From: Phycisphaerales bacterium UBA7812
GTDB taxonomy: Bacteria; Planctomycetota; Phycisphaerae; Phycisphaerales; UBA1924
Reading direction: 5' to 3'
Length of the DNA stretch: 43,813 nucleotides
Assembly (NCBI GenBank): GCA_002480345.1
Contig: DLBY01000179.1
Coordinates: 1-43,813 of the forward strand
Shown here: one piece after another, positions 16,980-24,680 of the stretch
Numbering within the stretch: position 1 is the first letter of the stretch
Layout of the letters: the number at the start of each line of letters is the position of its first letter
Position numbers and translations under genes: made by a program
The notes under the pieces: generated by a model
Seen by the model: only the letters and a program-made list of their open reading frames with translations
What the model was told of the DNA's origin: nothing
The model's database searches: none

Positions 16980-18035
16980 ATGGACCGTTTGTTTCCCTCT
17001 CGCCGCGGCTTCACGCTGATCGAGCTGCTCGTGGTGATCGCGATCATCGCGCTGCTGATCGGCATCCTGCTGCCGGCGCTCGGCAAGGCGCGCGAATCCG
17101 CCCAAAGGGTCGCGTGCATGTCCAACATTCGCTCGATCGGGCAGATGATGAACTCGTACGCTCTCGACGAGAATGATTGGTTCCCGTTGATGCCAATGCA
17201 GCCGGTCGATCGCAATAGATATCTCTTCGGGTCACAGGACCCGTCCAGCCCTGATCCAGCAAACCGCGGCCTCGGAGGACAAGCTCTGTATGGAGGGCCC
17301 GCGGGCTTGTTTAGTCTTTTTCAGGTGGGAGATGGGGAGTTCATGGGGTACGACGCCATCCCTGAGGGGGATCGCGGGTACATCGGTCACGGTGGCGTCG
17401 GTGGGGCCGCTGGTCCGCGATTCGGCGCCTATTGGGACGGGAACACTGAGCCACTTCTTTCCGGTTATGCCGATGGCTTCGGAATGCTGACCTGTCAGGC
17501 TGACCAGAGCGATGTGTATTACGGGCGCGGCAGCGCTTACGCCAACCCTAACAACACGCCGCGGTACCCGGACGCAATCGCAGACGGCAACGCGAAGGTC
17601 CCAGAGGAGCCGGGTGGTGATCTTGATGTCGTTCACTACAATGTCAGTTACCTCTATGTCGCGGGTCTCCGCTTCAGCGACCCCAAGATCCCACTTCCGA
17701 TCCCGCTCTGGGGCGATGAAACAGACGGTCGAGATCTCAGCACCCTTGGATGGTGGCGAGATTCGGACGAGGAGACGCGGCGCCGCGTCGGTTTCAACAA
17801 TTCCACTTGGTACGCGGATGTGGACAACCACGGATCAGAGGGTGCCAACTTCGTCTACACCGATGGTCACGCCGACTTTATCCGAGGGGAGCAAGACGGA
17901 TCGGTGCACGATCAGATTTTCGGATACGACAACCTCGCTCCAGGCGAGCGGAACATCGGCATCCGAGCAGCGCAGCCTAACCCGCTCCCGTTCAACACGC
18001 CGAATTTCACAAACCTCGTCGAGACGATCGACTGA
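16980..18035 (+). CDS. Pseudopilin-like protein with C-terminal DG motif (planctomycete type)
   Basis: A 351-residue protein. The type IV prepilin-like leader is SRRG^FTLIELLVVIAIIALL, with processing expected after Gly by a prepilin peptidase, followed by one hydrophobic helix and a coiled segment (GKARESAQRVACMSNIRS). The body is a long, presumably periplasmic domain, ending in the planctomycete motif HGSEGANFVYTDGHADFI. Such proteins are very numerous in planctomycetes and their exact role is unknown; secretion-system or surface-fibre components are suspected. GGGAGG lies 5 nt before ATG 16980 and decides the start. Codon use in the middle (about 17200-17800) looks less G+C-rich than in the neighbours. 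A strong terminator follows at 18064. Confidence 0.88.
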   Translation: MDRLFPSRRGFTLIELLVVIAIIALLIGILLPALGKARESAQRVACMSNIRSIGQMMNSYALDENDWFPLMPMQPVDRNRYLFGSQDPSSPDPANRGLGGQALYGGPAGLFSLFQVGDGEFMGYDAIPEGDRGYIGHGGVGGAAGPRFGAYWDGNTEPLLSGYADGFGMLTCQADQSDVYYGRGSAYANPNNTPRYPDAIADGNAKVPEEPGGDLDVVHYNVSYLYVAGLRFSDPKIPLPIPLWGDETDGRDLSTLGWWRDSDEETRRRVGFNNSTWYADVDNHGSEGANFVYTDGHADFIRGEQDGSVHDQIFGYDNLAPGERNIGIRAAQPNPLPFNTPNFTNLVETID

Positions 18036-18063
18036 CGCGCCTCGCCGAAGAACGGAAAGAGAA

Positions 18064-18095
18064 ACGGCCCCGCTCGACGAGCGGGGCCGTTTTTA
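18064..18095 (+). terminator. Intrinsic terminator after pseudopilin-like gene
   Basis: Positions 18064-18074 pair with 18080-18090 in an 11-bp stem with a 5-nt loop, followed by a T run. The leftward remnant gene ends nearby, so the hairpin may also serve the minus strand, although T content there is poorer. Confidence 0.85.
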
Positions 18096-18124
18096 TTGTG
18101 AGTTATCAGCAAGCGAACCGGGGC

Positions 18125-18520
18125 TCAGGGGCAGCCGAGGAGGAAGGCCTTGTTGAAGGCGGTGATGTCCTCAAGATCGAAGACCGAGTCTTCATTGATG
18201 TCCGCGATGGGGTCCTGAGCCGAGAACGCGGCGGCGAATGTCGTGATGTCCGAGAGATCCAATACACCGAACGGCGACGCGAGGTCGGCCTCGTTGCAGG
18301 GCGAGATCCCGGCGTCGCGCTCGTATGCGCCCTTGTCCACGATCGGGGCGGTGCCGACACCGAGGTCGGTGACAGTCACCACATCGAAAAACCGATCTTT
18401 CCCCTCTCGGTCAAGCTCGATGTTGTTGTCCTGAAGTGACTCGTTCCGCCCCGCGTCGATCGCGGGGGAGGTCGCCTGCAGGCGAAGATCGGCGTTCGCG
18501 GCGTCAATGAAGAGCGGGTC
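18125..18520 (-). pseudogene. C-terminal remnant of a choice-of-anchor-Q / dockerin-tailed protein
   Basis: Reading leftward, about 130 residues resemble the C-terminal end of a right-handed beta-helix surface protein of the choice-of-anchor-Q type: DPLFIDAANADLRLQ, SPAIDAG and DKGAYE. A dockerin-like tail follows (DLASPFGVLDLSDITTF, then DINEDSVFDLEDITAF, ending GCP). No start codon, Shine-Dalgarno or signal peptide belongs to it: upstream of about 18520 the open frame is merely the antisense of the pseudopilin remnant on the other strand. The second repeat keeps the canonical Asp-x-Asn-x-Asp calcium loop that the other tails here have lost. Either a deletion removed the 5' part or the assembly is chimeric. 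Confidence 0.75.
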
Positions 18521-18781
18521 GTGCGTGTCGGCTATGACCCGACGAGCCGTTATGCGGACATCGACAACCACGGCAGCGAGGGCGCCAACTTCGTCTACAC
18601 GGATGGTCATGCCGATTTCATCCGTGCGGAGAGCGCCGCGAGTGTCCACGATCAGATCTTCGGGTTCAACCCGACCGACCTGAGCGCCACGCAGCGGAAC
18701 ATCGGGATCCGCGCGACGCAGCGGAACCCGCTGCCGCCGAATCAGCCGGACTACACCCAGCTGGTCCAAACCATCGACTGA
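18506..18781 (+). pseudogene. C-terminal remnant of a second pseudopilin-like protein
   Basis: About 91 residues read rightward match the end of the pseudopilin-like protein encoded at 16980-18035: RVGYDPTSRYADIDNHG, NFVYTDGHADFI and VHDQIFG correspond to RVGFNNSTWYADVDNHG, NFVYTDGHADFI and VHDQIFG. The N-terminal leader and most of the body are missing. Resemblance appears to start at NEER (18506), overlapping by about 15 nt the minus-strand remnant, so the breakpoint lies in that stretch. The DNA differs from the intact copy at many synonymous sites, so it is a remnant of a diverged paralogue and not a recent duplication. A good terminator follows. Confidence 0.75.
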
Positions 18782-18806
18782 CCGATTCGTACAAGACTTC
18801 CCAACG

Positions 18807-18836
18807 ACGCCCCGAACCCAGCGGGGCGTTTTTTTT
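18807..18836 (+). terminator. Intrinsic terminator after pseudopilin remnant
   Basis: An 8-bp G+C stem (18807-18814 with 18822-18829) and 7-nt loop, followed by eight Ts. Its intactness shows that the 3' end of the truncated gene is otherwise preserved. Confidence 0.85.
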
Positions 18837-18855
18837 CGTCCACCGGGCAACTCAC

Positions 18856-18883
18856 TTGCCAGCAGTCGCGAACGGGTTATCAT
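18856..18883 (+). promoter_or_regulatory. Promoter TTGCCA-16-TATCAT for the second pseudopilin-like gene
   Basis: TTGCCA (18856-18861) and TATCAT (18878-18883) are spaced by 16 nt, directly after the preceding terminator and about 43 nt before the GTG start, leaving room for a short leader with an AGGA element. Confidence 0.55.
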
Positions 18884-18926
18884 TAGCAGGAATCCGCTTG
18901 CTGACTCCGATCAGGACACACCCGCC

Positions 18927-19838
18927 GTGACGCGCCGAATCTCCCGCACAGCCCACGCCTTCACGCTGATCGAACTGCTCGTCGTGATCGCGATCATCGC
19001 GCTGCTCATCGGCATCCTGCTCCCCGCGTTGTCGGCCGCCCGCTCCTCGGCGCAGACCGTCGCCTGCCTGAGCAACCTGCGGCAGCTCGCGATGGCGCAG
19101 TTCATGTATGCCAACGACAACGACGGGGCGCTCGTCGACGCCGGGATGCCGCACGGCGGGCTCGATCTCGGGTCGATCGACAGCCTCTGGATCACAACGC
19201 TTGCGGAGTACTACAACGACCCGGAGGTCATCCGGAGCCCGGTGGACAGCAGCGTGTTCTGGTCCATCGAGGGTGGGGGGGAAGACACCGGGATGACCCT
19301 CCCGGAGTTCATGGGCTTTTTCAACCGCCACCGCGACCTATTCACCGACGGCGAGGCGGGCAACGACCCGGACTTCGAGCGGGCCCGCTGGAACTCGTAC
19401 GGCCTGAACAACATGCTCAGCGCCACGCTTAGCCCGTTGCGGGGCGGGTACAACGACCCCGTCACCGGACGACGGTTCATGGGCGTCGAAACCCCCTACG
19501 CGGATCTGGACCGGATCCCGCGTCCGACGCAGACTGTTCAGTGGCTGATGATGACGCAGGACGACCCCATCGCCTGGCCCGACGCGGGATACGCGAAGTC
19601 CGACCATGTGCATGTGGAGGATTGGTCGCCCGGCATTCTGCCGATCCCGGCGGATCAGTTCAGCCCCGCGAAGGCCGCGGAGCAAGTCGACACCGCGGCG
19701 CACGGCGGCGAGGCGGGCACCGCGGACGCCCGGTCCAACTACGCCTTTGTTGATGGTCACGCCGAGACGCGGCGCTTCCGCGAGGTCTACCGCGACGCGG
19801 CTCACAACCGCTTCCACCCGGAGGCGGATTCCCCCTGA
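18927..19838 (+). CDS. Pseudopilin-like protein with C-terminal DG motif
   Basis: A 303-residue protein starting at GTG. The leader reads RTAHA^FTLIELLVVIAIIALL: the residue before the expected cleavage site is Ala, not the usual Gly. The body has NLRQLAMAQFMYANDNDG after the helix, as in planctomycete pseudopilin-like (type II secretion/DUF1559-related) proteins, and ends with SNYAFVDGHAETRRF, the equivalent of the DG motif. Export and membrane anchoring through the hydrophobic helix are expected; function is unknown. An AGGA element lies about 10 nt upstream and a promoter candidate precedes it at 18856. The next gene begins 66 nt after its stop. Confidence 0.88.
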   Translation: MTRRISRTAHAFTLIELLVVIAIIALLIGILLPALSAARSSAQTVACLSNLRQLAMAQFMYANDNDGALVDAGMPHGGLDLGSIDSLWITTLAEYYNDPEVIRSPVDSSVFWSIEGGGEDTGMTLPEFMGFFNRHRDLFTDGEAGNDPDFERARWNSYGLNNMLSATLSPLRGGYNDPVTGRRFMGVETPYADLDRIPRPTQTVQWLMMTQDDPIAWPDAGYAKSDHVHVEDWSPGILPIPADQFSPAKAAEQVDTAAHGGEAGTADARSNYAFVDGHAETRRFREVYRDAAHNRFHPEADSP

Positions 19839-19904
19839 ACACAGCAATTGACCCGGGGTGAGGACAATCGTCCCGGGATGCGGTCACGATCGGAGTTATT
19901 GAGA

Positions 19905-20771
19905 ATGGGAATGCATCAACAAAGACGCTGTGCTCATCGGTTCGGCGCAGATCGCCGGACGCATCTTTGGGGAATCGCGGCGACCATCGTCCCCGCCGTC
20001 GTCGCCTCGGGACAGGTCCTCCACGAGACCGACATGGTGATCCGCATGGGCGGGGATGGGTCGATCGAGACCGGGCTCCCCGATCAGCAGGGCGGCATCG
20101 CGTGGGGCGAGCGCGTCGCCTTCGCCCGCCTGGACACCGGGCAGTTCGTCAACCTCTCGGACAACCCGGGGTTCGACAGCACCAGCGGGTCGTTCCCCGC
20201 GGGCACCGGCATCGGGTTCGATTTGCTCGCGGCGGTTCGTGTCTGGAACGGCGCCGATTTCTCGACCGTCGAGCCGGATTACGCGATGAGCGTGACGAAG
20301 GGGAACGATGTTGTGACGACTCCCCCGAGCGACGCGACGGTCCCCGGTTTTCAGTTCGGCGCCGCGGACAGCGGGGGGCGTTTTCACCACCATGTCCGCT
20401 ACTTCCTCGACCCGCTCGATCCGTTCACGCCCGAAGACGGGCTCTGGATGCTGACCCTCGGGCTCTGGAGCACCAACCCCGTCGTCCTGCCCAGTGAGCC
20501 GGTTTATGTCGTGTTCGGCAGCGGCGCCTCGGCCGACAGCGATCGGGATGCCGCGATCGCGTGGGTGCAGGACAACCTGATCGGCACCGGTGGGTGCACG
20601 CCCGCGGATCTCGCGGAGCCCTTCGGCACGCTCGACCTCGCGGACATCACCGCCTTCGTCGGCGCGTTCACGGGCGGGGATCCGGCCGCGGATCTCGCCG
20701 AGCCGTTCGGATTGCTCGATCTGTCCGACATCACGACCTTCGTGAGTTCATTCGTCGGGGGCTGCCCCTGA
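19905..20771 (+). CDS. Secreted dockerin-tailed protein, paralogue of the next gene
   Basis: A 288-residue protein from ATG 19905, chosen because GGAG lies 9 nt upstream; in-frame TTG 19848 and ATG 19878 lack such a site. A signal peptide ends near ASGQ. The unknown ectodomain contains RVAFARLDTGQFVNLSDNPG, AAVRVWNGADF and PVYVVFGSGA. It aligns along its whole length with the protein encoded at 20887-21579, but here the C-terminus is a dockerin-like pair (DLAEPFGTLDLADITAF and DLAEPFGLLDLSDITTF) between a Cys and the terminal GCP. It is probably a cell-surface or secreted structural protein. No enzymatic motif is visible. Confidence 0.85.
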   Translation: MGMHQQRRCAHRFGADRRTHLWGIAATIVPAVVASGQVLHETDMVIRMGGDGSIETGLPDQQGGIAWGERVAFARLDTGQFVNLSDNPGFDSTSGSFPAGTGIGFDLLAAVRVWNGADFSTVEPDYAMSVTKGNDVVTTPPSDATVPGFQFGAADSGGRFHHHVRYFLDPLDPFTPEDGLWMLTLGLWSTNPVVLPSEPVYVVFGSGASADSDRDAAIAWVQDNLIGTGGCTPADLAEPFGTLDLADITAFVGAFTGGDPAADLAEPFGLLDLSDITTFVSSFVGGCP

Positions 20772-20886
20772 CATCGATGTATCGACCCTGCCGACGCGTT
20801 GTCGGCGTCCCGCTGGAGAGACGGGGATCACGCAGAGACCAGAGAGATCGCGGCGGCATCCGCCCCGCCGCAGGAGGGAACATCCC

Positions 20887-21579
20887 ATGAACCATGCCAT
20901 CGTCAGCCTGCTTGCGGTCGCGTCCGTCCCTGCTGCCGCGCTCGCGGGAGGGAGCGACATCGGGCTGCTCGTGCAAGACGGCCGGATCGTGACCGCGGTC
21001 GCGGACGACGAGAACGGGGCGTTCGAAGAGCTCGGCGAGCGTGTCTTCGGCGCCGATATCGATTTCGTGACCAACCTGGGCGACGAGCCCGGGTTCTTCA
21101 CGACCGACGGTCCGACCGTCCCGGCGGGCTTCTCGTCGTTCACGCCCGGTTCCACGATCACCTATCGCACCAACGGGGCGTTGCAGGCGTGGAACGGCGC
21201 CGAGTTCGTCGCGACGACCAACCGTCTGCGTCAGATCGTGGTCCCGAATGTGCTCGAGATCCTGACGCCGTCCGATGGGTCGACCGTCGACGGATTCGAG
21301 TACACCTACGCGGGCGGTGAATTCGACGAGCACCCCGACTACGCGATGGAGAACGGTGCCGAGGCGGGGATCTACCTTTGGAACATCACCTTCAGCGCCA
21401 CCGACGGCGCGGGCAACGCGTACGGCGACAGCGAGAGCGTCTTCGTCGTGTTCAATTTCGGGCTGAGCGAAGCGGAGCACGAGGCCGCGATCGCCTACGC
21501 CGAGTCGATCGTCCCGGCGCCCGGAGTCCTTGCGCCGCTCGCGTTCGCGGGGGCGCTCGCGACGCGTCGCCGCCGCTGA
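20887..21579 (+). CDS. Secreted protein with PEP-CTERM-like sorting tail
   Basis: A 230-residue protein with a signal peptide (about 1-20, ending ALAG). The ectodomain resembles that of the preceding gene (NLGDEPGFFTTDG, ALQAWNGAEFV, SVFVVFNFGLSEAE). The tail is VPAPG, then a hydrophobic stretch, then TRRRR, the layout of a PEP-CTERM-type signal recognised by an exosortase/archaeosortase-like enzyme in other bacteria. Such proteins are thought to be sorted to the envelope or matrix. AGGAGGG before the ATG fixes the start. A rho-independent terminator follows 50 nt downstream. The ectodomain's function is unknown. Confidence 0.85.
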   Translation: MNHAIVSLLAVASVPAAALAGGSDIGLLVQDGRIVTAVADDENGAFEELGERVFGADIDFVTNLGDEPGFFTTDGPTVPAGFSSFTPGSTITYRTNGALQAWNGAEFVATTNRLRQIVVPNVLEILTPSDGSTVDGFEYTYAGGEFDEHPDYAMENGAEAGIYLWNITFSATDGAGNAYGDSESVFVVFNFGLSEAEHEAAIAYAESIVPAPGVLAPLAFAGALATRRRR

Positions 21580-21631
21580 TCGCAACAGACCGCCCTTATT
21601 CGTGTCGTCCTGAGACCCGGCGACCGACTCG

Positions 21632-21664
21632 CCGGCCCGCGCTGAGAAGACGCGGGCCGGTTTT
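21632..21664 (+). terminator. Intrinsic terminator after PEP-CTERM-like gene
   Basis: A perfect 10-bp stem (21632-21641 with 21651-21660), a 9-nt loop and TTTT. Confidence 0.8.
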
Positions 21665-21800
21665 GTTTCCTGATCGTGGCCTCTTCGTTGCGGATCCGCC
21701 TCCCCTCGGGAATCGAGCATCTGGCTTCGGATCGCCCTTTCGCGTCGAGTCAGCGGGCGTGTCGTCGCCGCCTCCGGGGTTGTGGCTCCTATCGTTCGGC

Positions 21801-23015
21801 ATGATGACTATTCGCCGAACGCTGCTTGCCGCCATCGCCCTGTCCGCTGGATCCGTTTCGGCTTCCCAGCCCGGGCATTCCAGCACGCCCGAGGAGCCGA
21901 TCGACTGGCGATCCGAGGAGGTGGGCATCCTGTCCCATCACCTGCAACTCACGCCGCGAGACGAGTACATCAAGGCGGGAGAGGCCTATTTCAACCACGA
22001 CGCCTCGTGGGTGATCTTCCAGGCGGTCCTCAACCCTTCCGAGGGTGAACCCGCCCAAACGGATTACAGCATGTTCGCGGCGCCGCTCGTTCGAAATGAG
22101 GACGGTCGGGTGACGGGGCTGGGCGAGACCGTCCAACTCTCCGGCCCCGGCGCAGCGACCACCTGCGGTTGGTGGCACCCGAGCGAGCCGGGCCTCGTGC
22201 TGTACGGCTCGACCCTCGTTGCGCCCGAAGCGACGAACCAGCCCGGCTACCAGCGGGGCACGGGCCGCTACAAGTGGGCGTTCCCCGTCGAGATGGAGAT
22301 CGTGACGCAGACGATTCAGCAGACCGAGGACGGGCTGGTGGTGACCGATCCGAAGGTCATCTTCTCGCGCGACGGGTACGACGCGGAAGGGTCGTGGTCG
22401 CCCGACGGGCGTCATGTGCTCTACGCGAATGTCGACATGGAGAAATCCGCGGTGCTCGGGCGGCCCGATGCCGACCTCTGGGTCTTTGACACCAAGACCG
22501 GACTGCACACGCTGCTCGTCGAGGCGGACGGCTATGACGGCGGACCCTTCTTCAGCCCCGACGGGAACTGGATCACCTATCGCAGCGACCGCAGAGGCGA
22601 CAACCTGCTCCAACTCTTCATCGCGGAGCTCGATCGGGACGACTCGGGTCGAATCACGGGGGTCAAACGCGAGGTCCAGCTCACCGACAACCAGCATGTG
22701 AACTGGGCCCCGTTCTGGCACCCGTCGGGCCGGTTCCTGATCTACTCGACCAGCGAGGTGAGCCACGGGAATTACGAGGTCTTCGCGATCCCCGCGCTCG
22801 ACGCGTCGGGCGAGCCGGTCGTCGATGGGGTGCCGCAACGCGTCACCAGTGCGACCGGCTTCGACGGGCTCAGCGTGTTCAGCCCGGACGGGCGGCTGAT
22901 GATGTGGACCAGTCAGCGCGGCCCGCTGCGCGAGGGCGATGCCCGTCCCACGAGCCAGGTCTGGATCGCGGAATTCGACCCCGAAGCGGCATCTCGCTTC
23001 GCAGAGGGCGGCTGA
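21801..23015 (+). CDS. Secreted TolB-like beta-propeller protein
   Basis: A 404-residue protein with a signal peptide (MMTIRRTLLAAIALSAGSVSA). It has at least four PD40/WD40-like blades recognisable by repeated SPDG or HPSG motifs: GSWSPDGRHVLYA, FFSPDGNWITYRSD, FWHPSGRFLIYSTS and VFSPDGRLMMWTSQ. Such six- or seven-bladed propellers are found in TolB and in periplasmic peptidase-like scaffolds. No peptidase domain is fused, so a binding or scaffold role is more likely than catalysis. The paired ATG at 21801/21804 follows TATCGT by 5 nt without a Shine-Dalgarno. The alpha/beta hydrolase gene follows after 21 nt and may be co-transcribed. Confidence 0.85.
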   Translation: MMTIRRTLLAAIALSAGSVSASQPGHSSTPEEPIDWRSEEVGILSHHLQLTPRDEYIKAGEAYFNHDASWVIFQAVLNPSEGEPAQTDYSMFAAPLVRNEDGRVTGLGETVQLSGPGAATTCGWWHPSEPGLVLYGSTLVAPEATNQPGYQRGTGRYKWAFPVEMEIVTQTIQQTEDGLVVTDPKVIFSRDGYDAEGSWSPDGRHVLYANVDMEKSAVLGRPDADLWVFDTKTGLHTLLVEADGYDGGPFFSPDGNWITYRSDRRGDNLLQLFIAELDRDDSGRITGVKREVQLTDNQHVNWAPFWHPSGRFLIYSTSEVSHGNYEVFAIPALDASGEPVVDGVPQRVTSATGFDGLSVFSPDGRLMMWTSQRGPLREGDARPTSQVWIAEFDPEAASRFAEGG

Positions 23016-23036
23016 GCACACCCGCAGGATCCCCGC

Positions 23037-24620
23037 ATGCCCAGGCCGGACGACTTCGGGATGAGCGCGGTGCGCACGCTGGCGCGCGTTGCCGATCCCG
23101 CGCCCGCGCGGGAGCATTCCGTCTTCTGGGGACACTGGCTGCAGGAGATGGGCGAGGCCCCGCCGGCACTCGTCGCGCGCACACCGGGTGGCACCGCCGC
23201 GGCGGAGCCCGACCCGAGCGATGAAACCTGCACCCACGCCTTTGTCGGGTATGGAGGGGTTCGGATCGGCGCACGGCTACAGCTGCCCCCCGACGGGGCG
23301 CCCATCCGTGGCGGGATCGTCAGCACGCACGGGTACGGAGTCAGCAAGCCGATCGCGGATCGGGACGCGCTCTTTGCGCCGGTCGCGGCCCGGGGGATCG
23401 CGGTGCTCAACATCCGTGTCCGCGGCTTCGCCGGCAGCCGACTCGACACGGGGGACTGGCAGACTCCGACCGAACCGGGCCTCGGGTGGATCACGCGGGG
23501 TCTCGACAATCCGGACCCCGCGAGCGAGGGGACCATGCGCTGGTCGTATGCCCAGGGGGTCGCGGATGTCTTCCAGGCCTGCCGCGCCATGCGCGCCTGG
23601 CTCGGCGAACATGCCAACGGTGCACCCCTTCCGCTCGATCTCCACGGCGAGAGTTTCGGCGGTGGGCTCGCGGTTCCCGCGGCGGCGAAGCTGGAGGGGC
23701 GCGGCGCCGAGCGTGCGCGCATCGCCCGCCTCGTGATCGCCCTCCCGACGATGGGGGATTGGCCCTGGCGCCACGATCATCCGATCCAGGACGGGAGCGG
23801 GGCGGAGATCGCGAGGCTGATCGAACGCCGTCCGGAGCGTGCGGATCTCATCCGTCTGCGGCTCCGCCTTTTCGACAGCGTTGTCCATGCGGGGCGGATC
23901 CGCTGTCCCGTGCTCTGCAAGCTCGCGGAACGGGACGAGATTGTCCCGGCGCCGAGCGCCGCGGCGGTCTTCAACGCCCTCCGCGTGGACCCCGGGATGA
24001 AATGGCGCTTCGTCGTCCCGTGCGGGCACGCGGAGGCGGGACTCGCGAACGCCCGACGGCACCTTGAGTTCGAGCGCTGTATGACCGACTTTCTCGATCC
24101 TACGCGCACGCCTGAAGCCGCGATGCGGAGCTGGGCGGACCGCCTGCATGTCGAGGCCGAGAGCGCGCCGCCAGCGCCCGATGCCGAGACGGGCTCGCTT
24201 TTCGGAGACGATGCGGAATCGACGGACGAGCTCGAGTCACTGATCGTGGAGCGATATGCGCGCACGGGCCGGACGCTCGATGATCTGCCGTACACGGCGG
24301 ACTATGAGCAGCTCTGGTCTTCGCTCGCGAAAGCGACGAACATGGGGCGCAAGGAGCTCTTCCGCAAGCTGCACAACATGCGGAAGGCTGGCAAGATGCC
24401 CAGGCTCGGGCGCGCGCCGGGGTCCCCTCCCGCGATCGACGCGGGCGAGGAGGCCCTCCTCGCGGCGCTCGTGACCGAGTCGCTGGGATCGCTGGGGCAG
24501 CGGGATCGGCTCCCTTACTCGGACGCGTTCGACTCGATCCTGGAGCGGTTCTGCGCCCAGACCGGGCGGGCCTTGAGCGCGCACGATGTGTGGAGACTGA
24601 TCGCGAAGCTCGCGAAGTAA
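23037..24620 (+). CDS. Alpha/beta hydrolase with duplicated C-terminal helical module
   Basis: A 527-residue cytosolic protein. Residues about 65-355 form an alpha/beta hydrolase of the acetyl-xylan-esterase-like group: VSTHGYG, nucleophile elbow GESFGG (Ser206), Asp300 in LAERDEIVP and His331 in CGHAE. After an acidic linker (about 375-398) come two related helical units: residues 399-453, with LPYTADYEQLW and RKELFRKLHNMRKAGK, and residues 471-527, with LPYSDAFDSIL and AHDVWRLIAKLAK. I do not recognise this module. Its basic RK-rich helices would suit nucleic-acid or ribosome contact, but that is speculation. The substrate is presumably an acylated sugar or similar ester. Only a weak AGGA precedes the ATG. 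Confidence 0.85.
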   Translation: MPRPDDFGMSAVRTLARVADPAPAREHSVFWGHWLQEMGEAPPALVARTPGGTAAAEPDPSDETCTHAFVGYGGVRIGARLQLPPDGAPIRGGIVSTHGYGVSKPIADRDALFAPVAARGIAVLNIRVRGFAGSRLDTGDWQTPTEPGLGWITRGLDNPDPASEGTMRWSYAQGVADVFQACRAMRAWLGEHANGAPLPLDLHGESFGGGLAVPAAAKLEGRGAERARIARLVIALPTMGDWPWRHDHPIQDGSGAEIARLIERRPERADLIRLRLRLFDSVVHAGRIRCPVLCKLAERDEIVPAPSAAAVFNALRVDPGMKWRFVVPCGHAEAGLANARRHLEFERCMTDFLDPTRTPEAAMRSWADRLHVEAESAPPAPDAETGSLFGDDAESTDELESLIVERYARTGRTLDDLPYTADYEQLWSSLAKATNMGRKELFRKLHNMRKAGKMPRLGRAPGSPPAIDAGEEALLAALVTESLGSLGQRDRLPYSDAFDSILERFCAQTGRALSAHDVWRLIAKLAK

Positions 24621-24668
24621 GCCCGCCCGCGATGATCGGCGTGTCGGGGGGGTCTCGGCGAGCGGGGC

Positions 24669-24674
24669 TAGCAT
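24669..24674 (+). promoter_or_regulatory. -10-like box TAGCAT, leaderless start
   Basis: TAGCAT is followed by exactly 6 nt and then the ATG at 24681. No Shine-Dalgarno is present. Confidence 0.45.
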
Positions 24675-24680
24675 GTGCGC

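Noticed and set aside
18521..18883. 5' half of the long minus-strand frame read as part of a surface protein
   Set aside because: This half is simply the antisense of the pseudopilin remnant and its terminator; only the part below about 18520 resembles the choice-of-anchor-Q/dockerin family.
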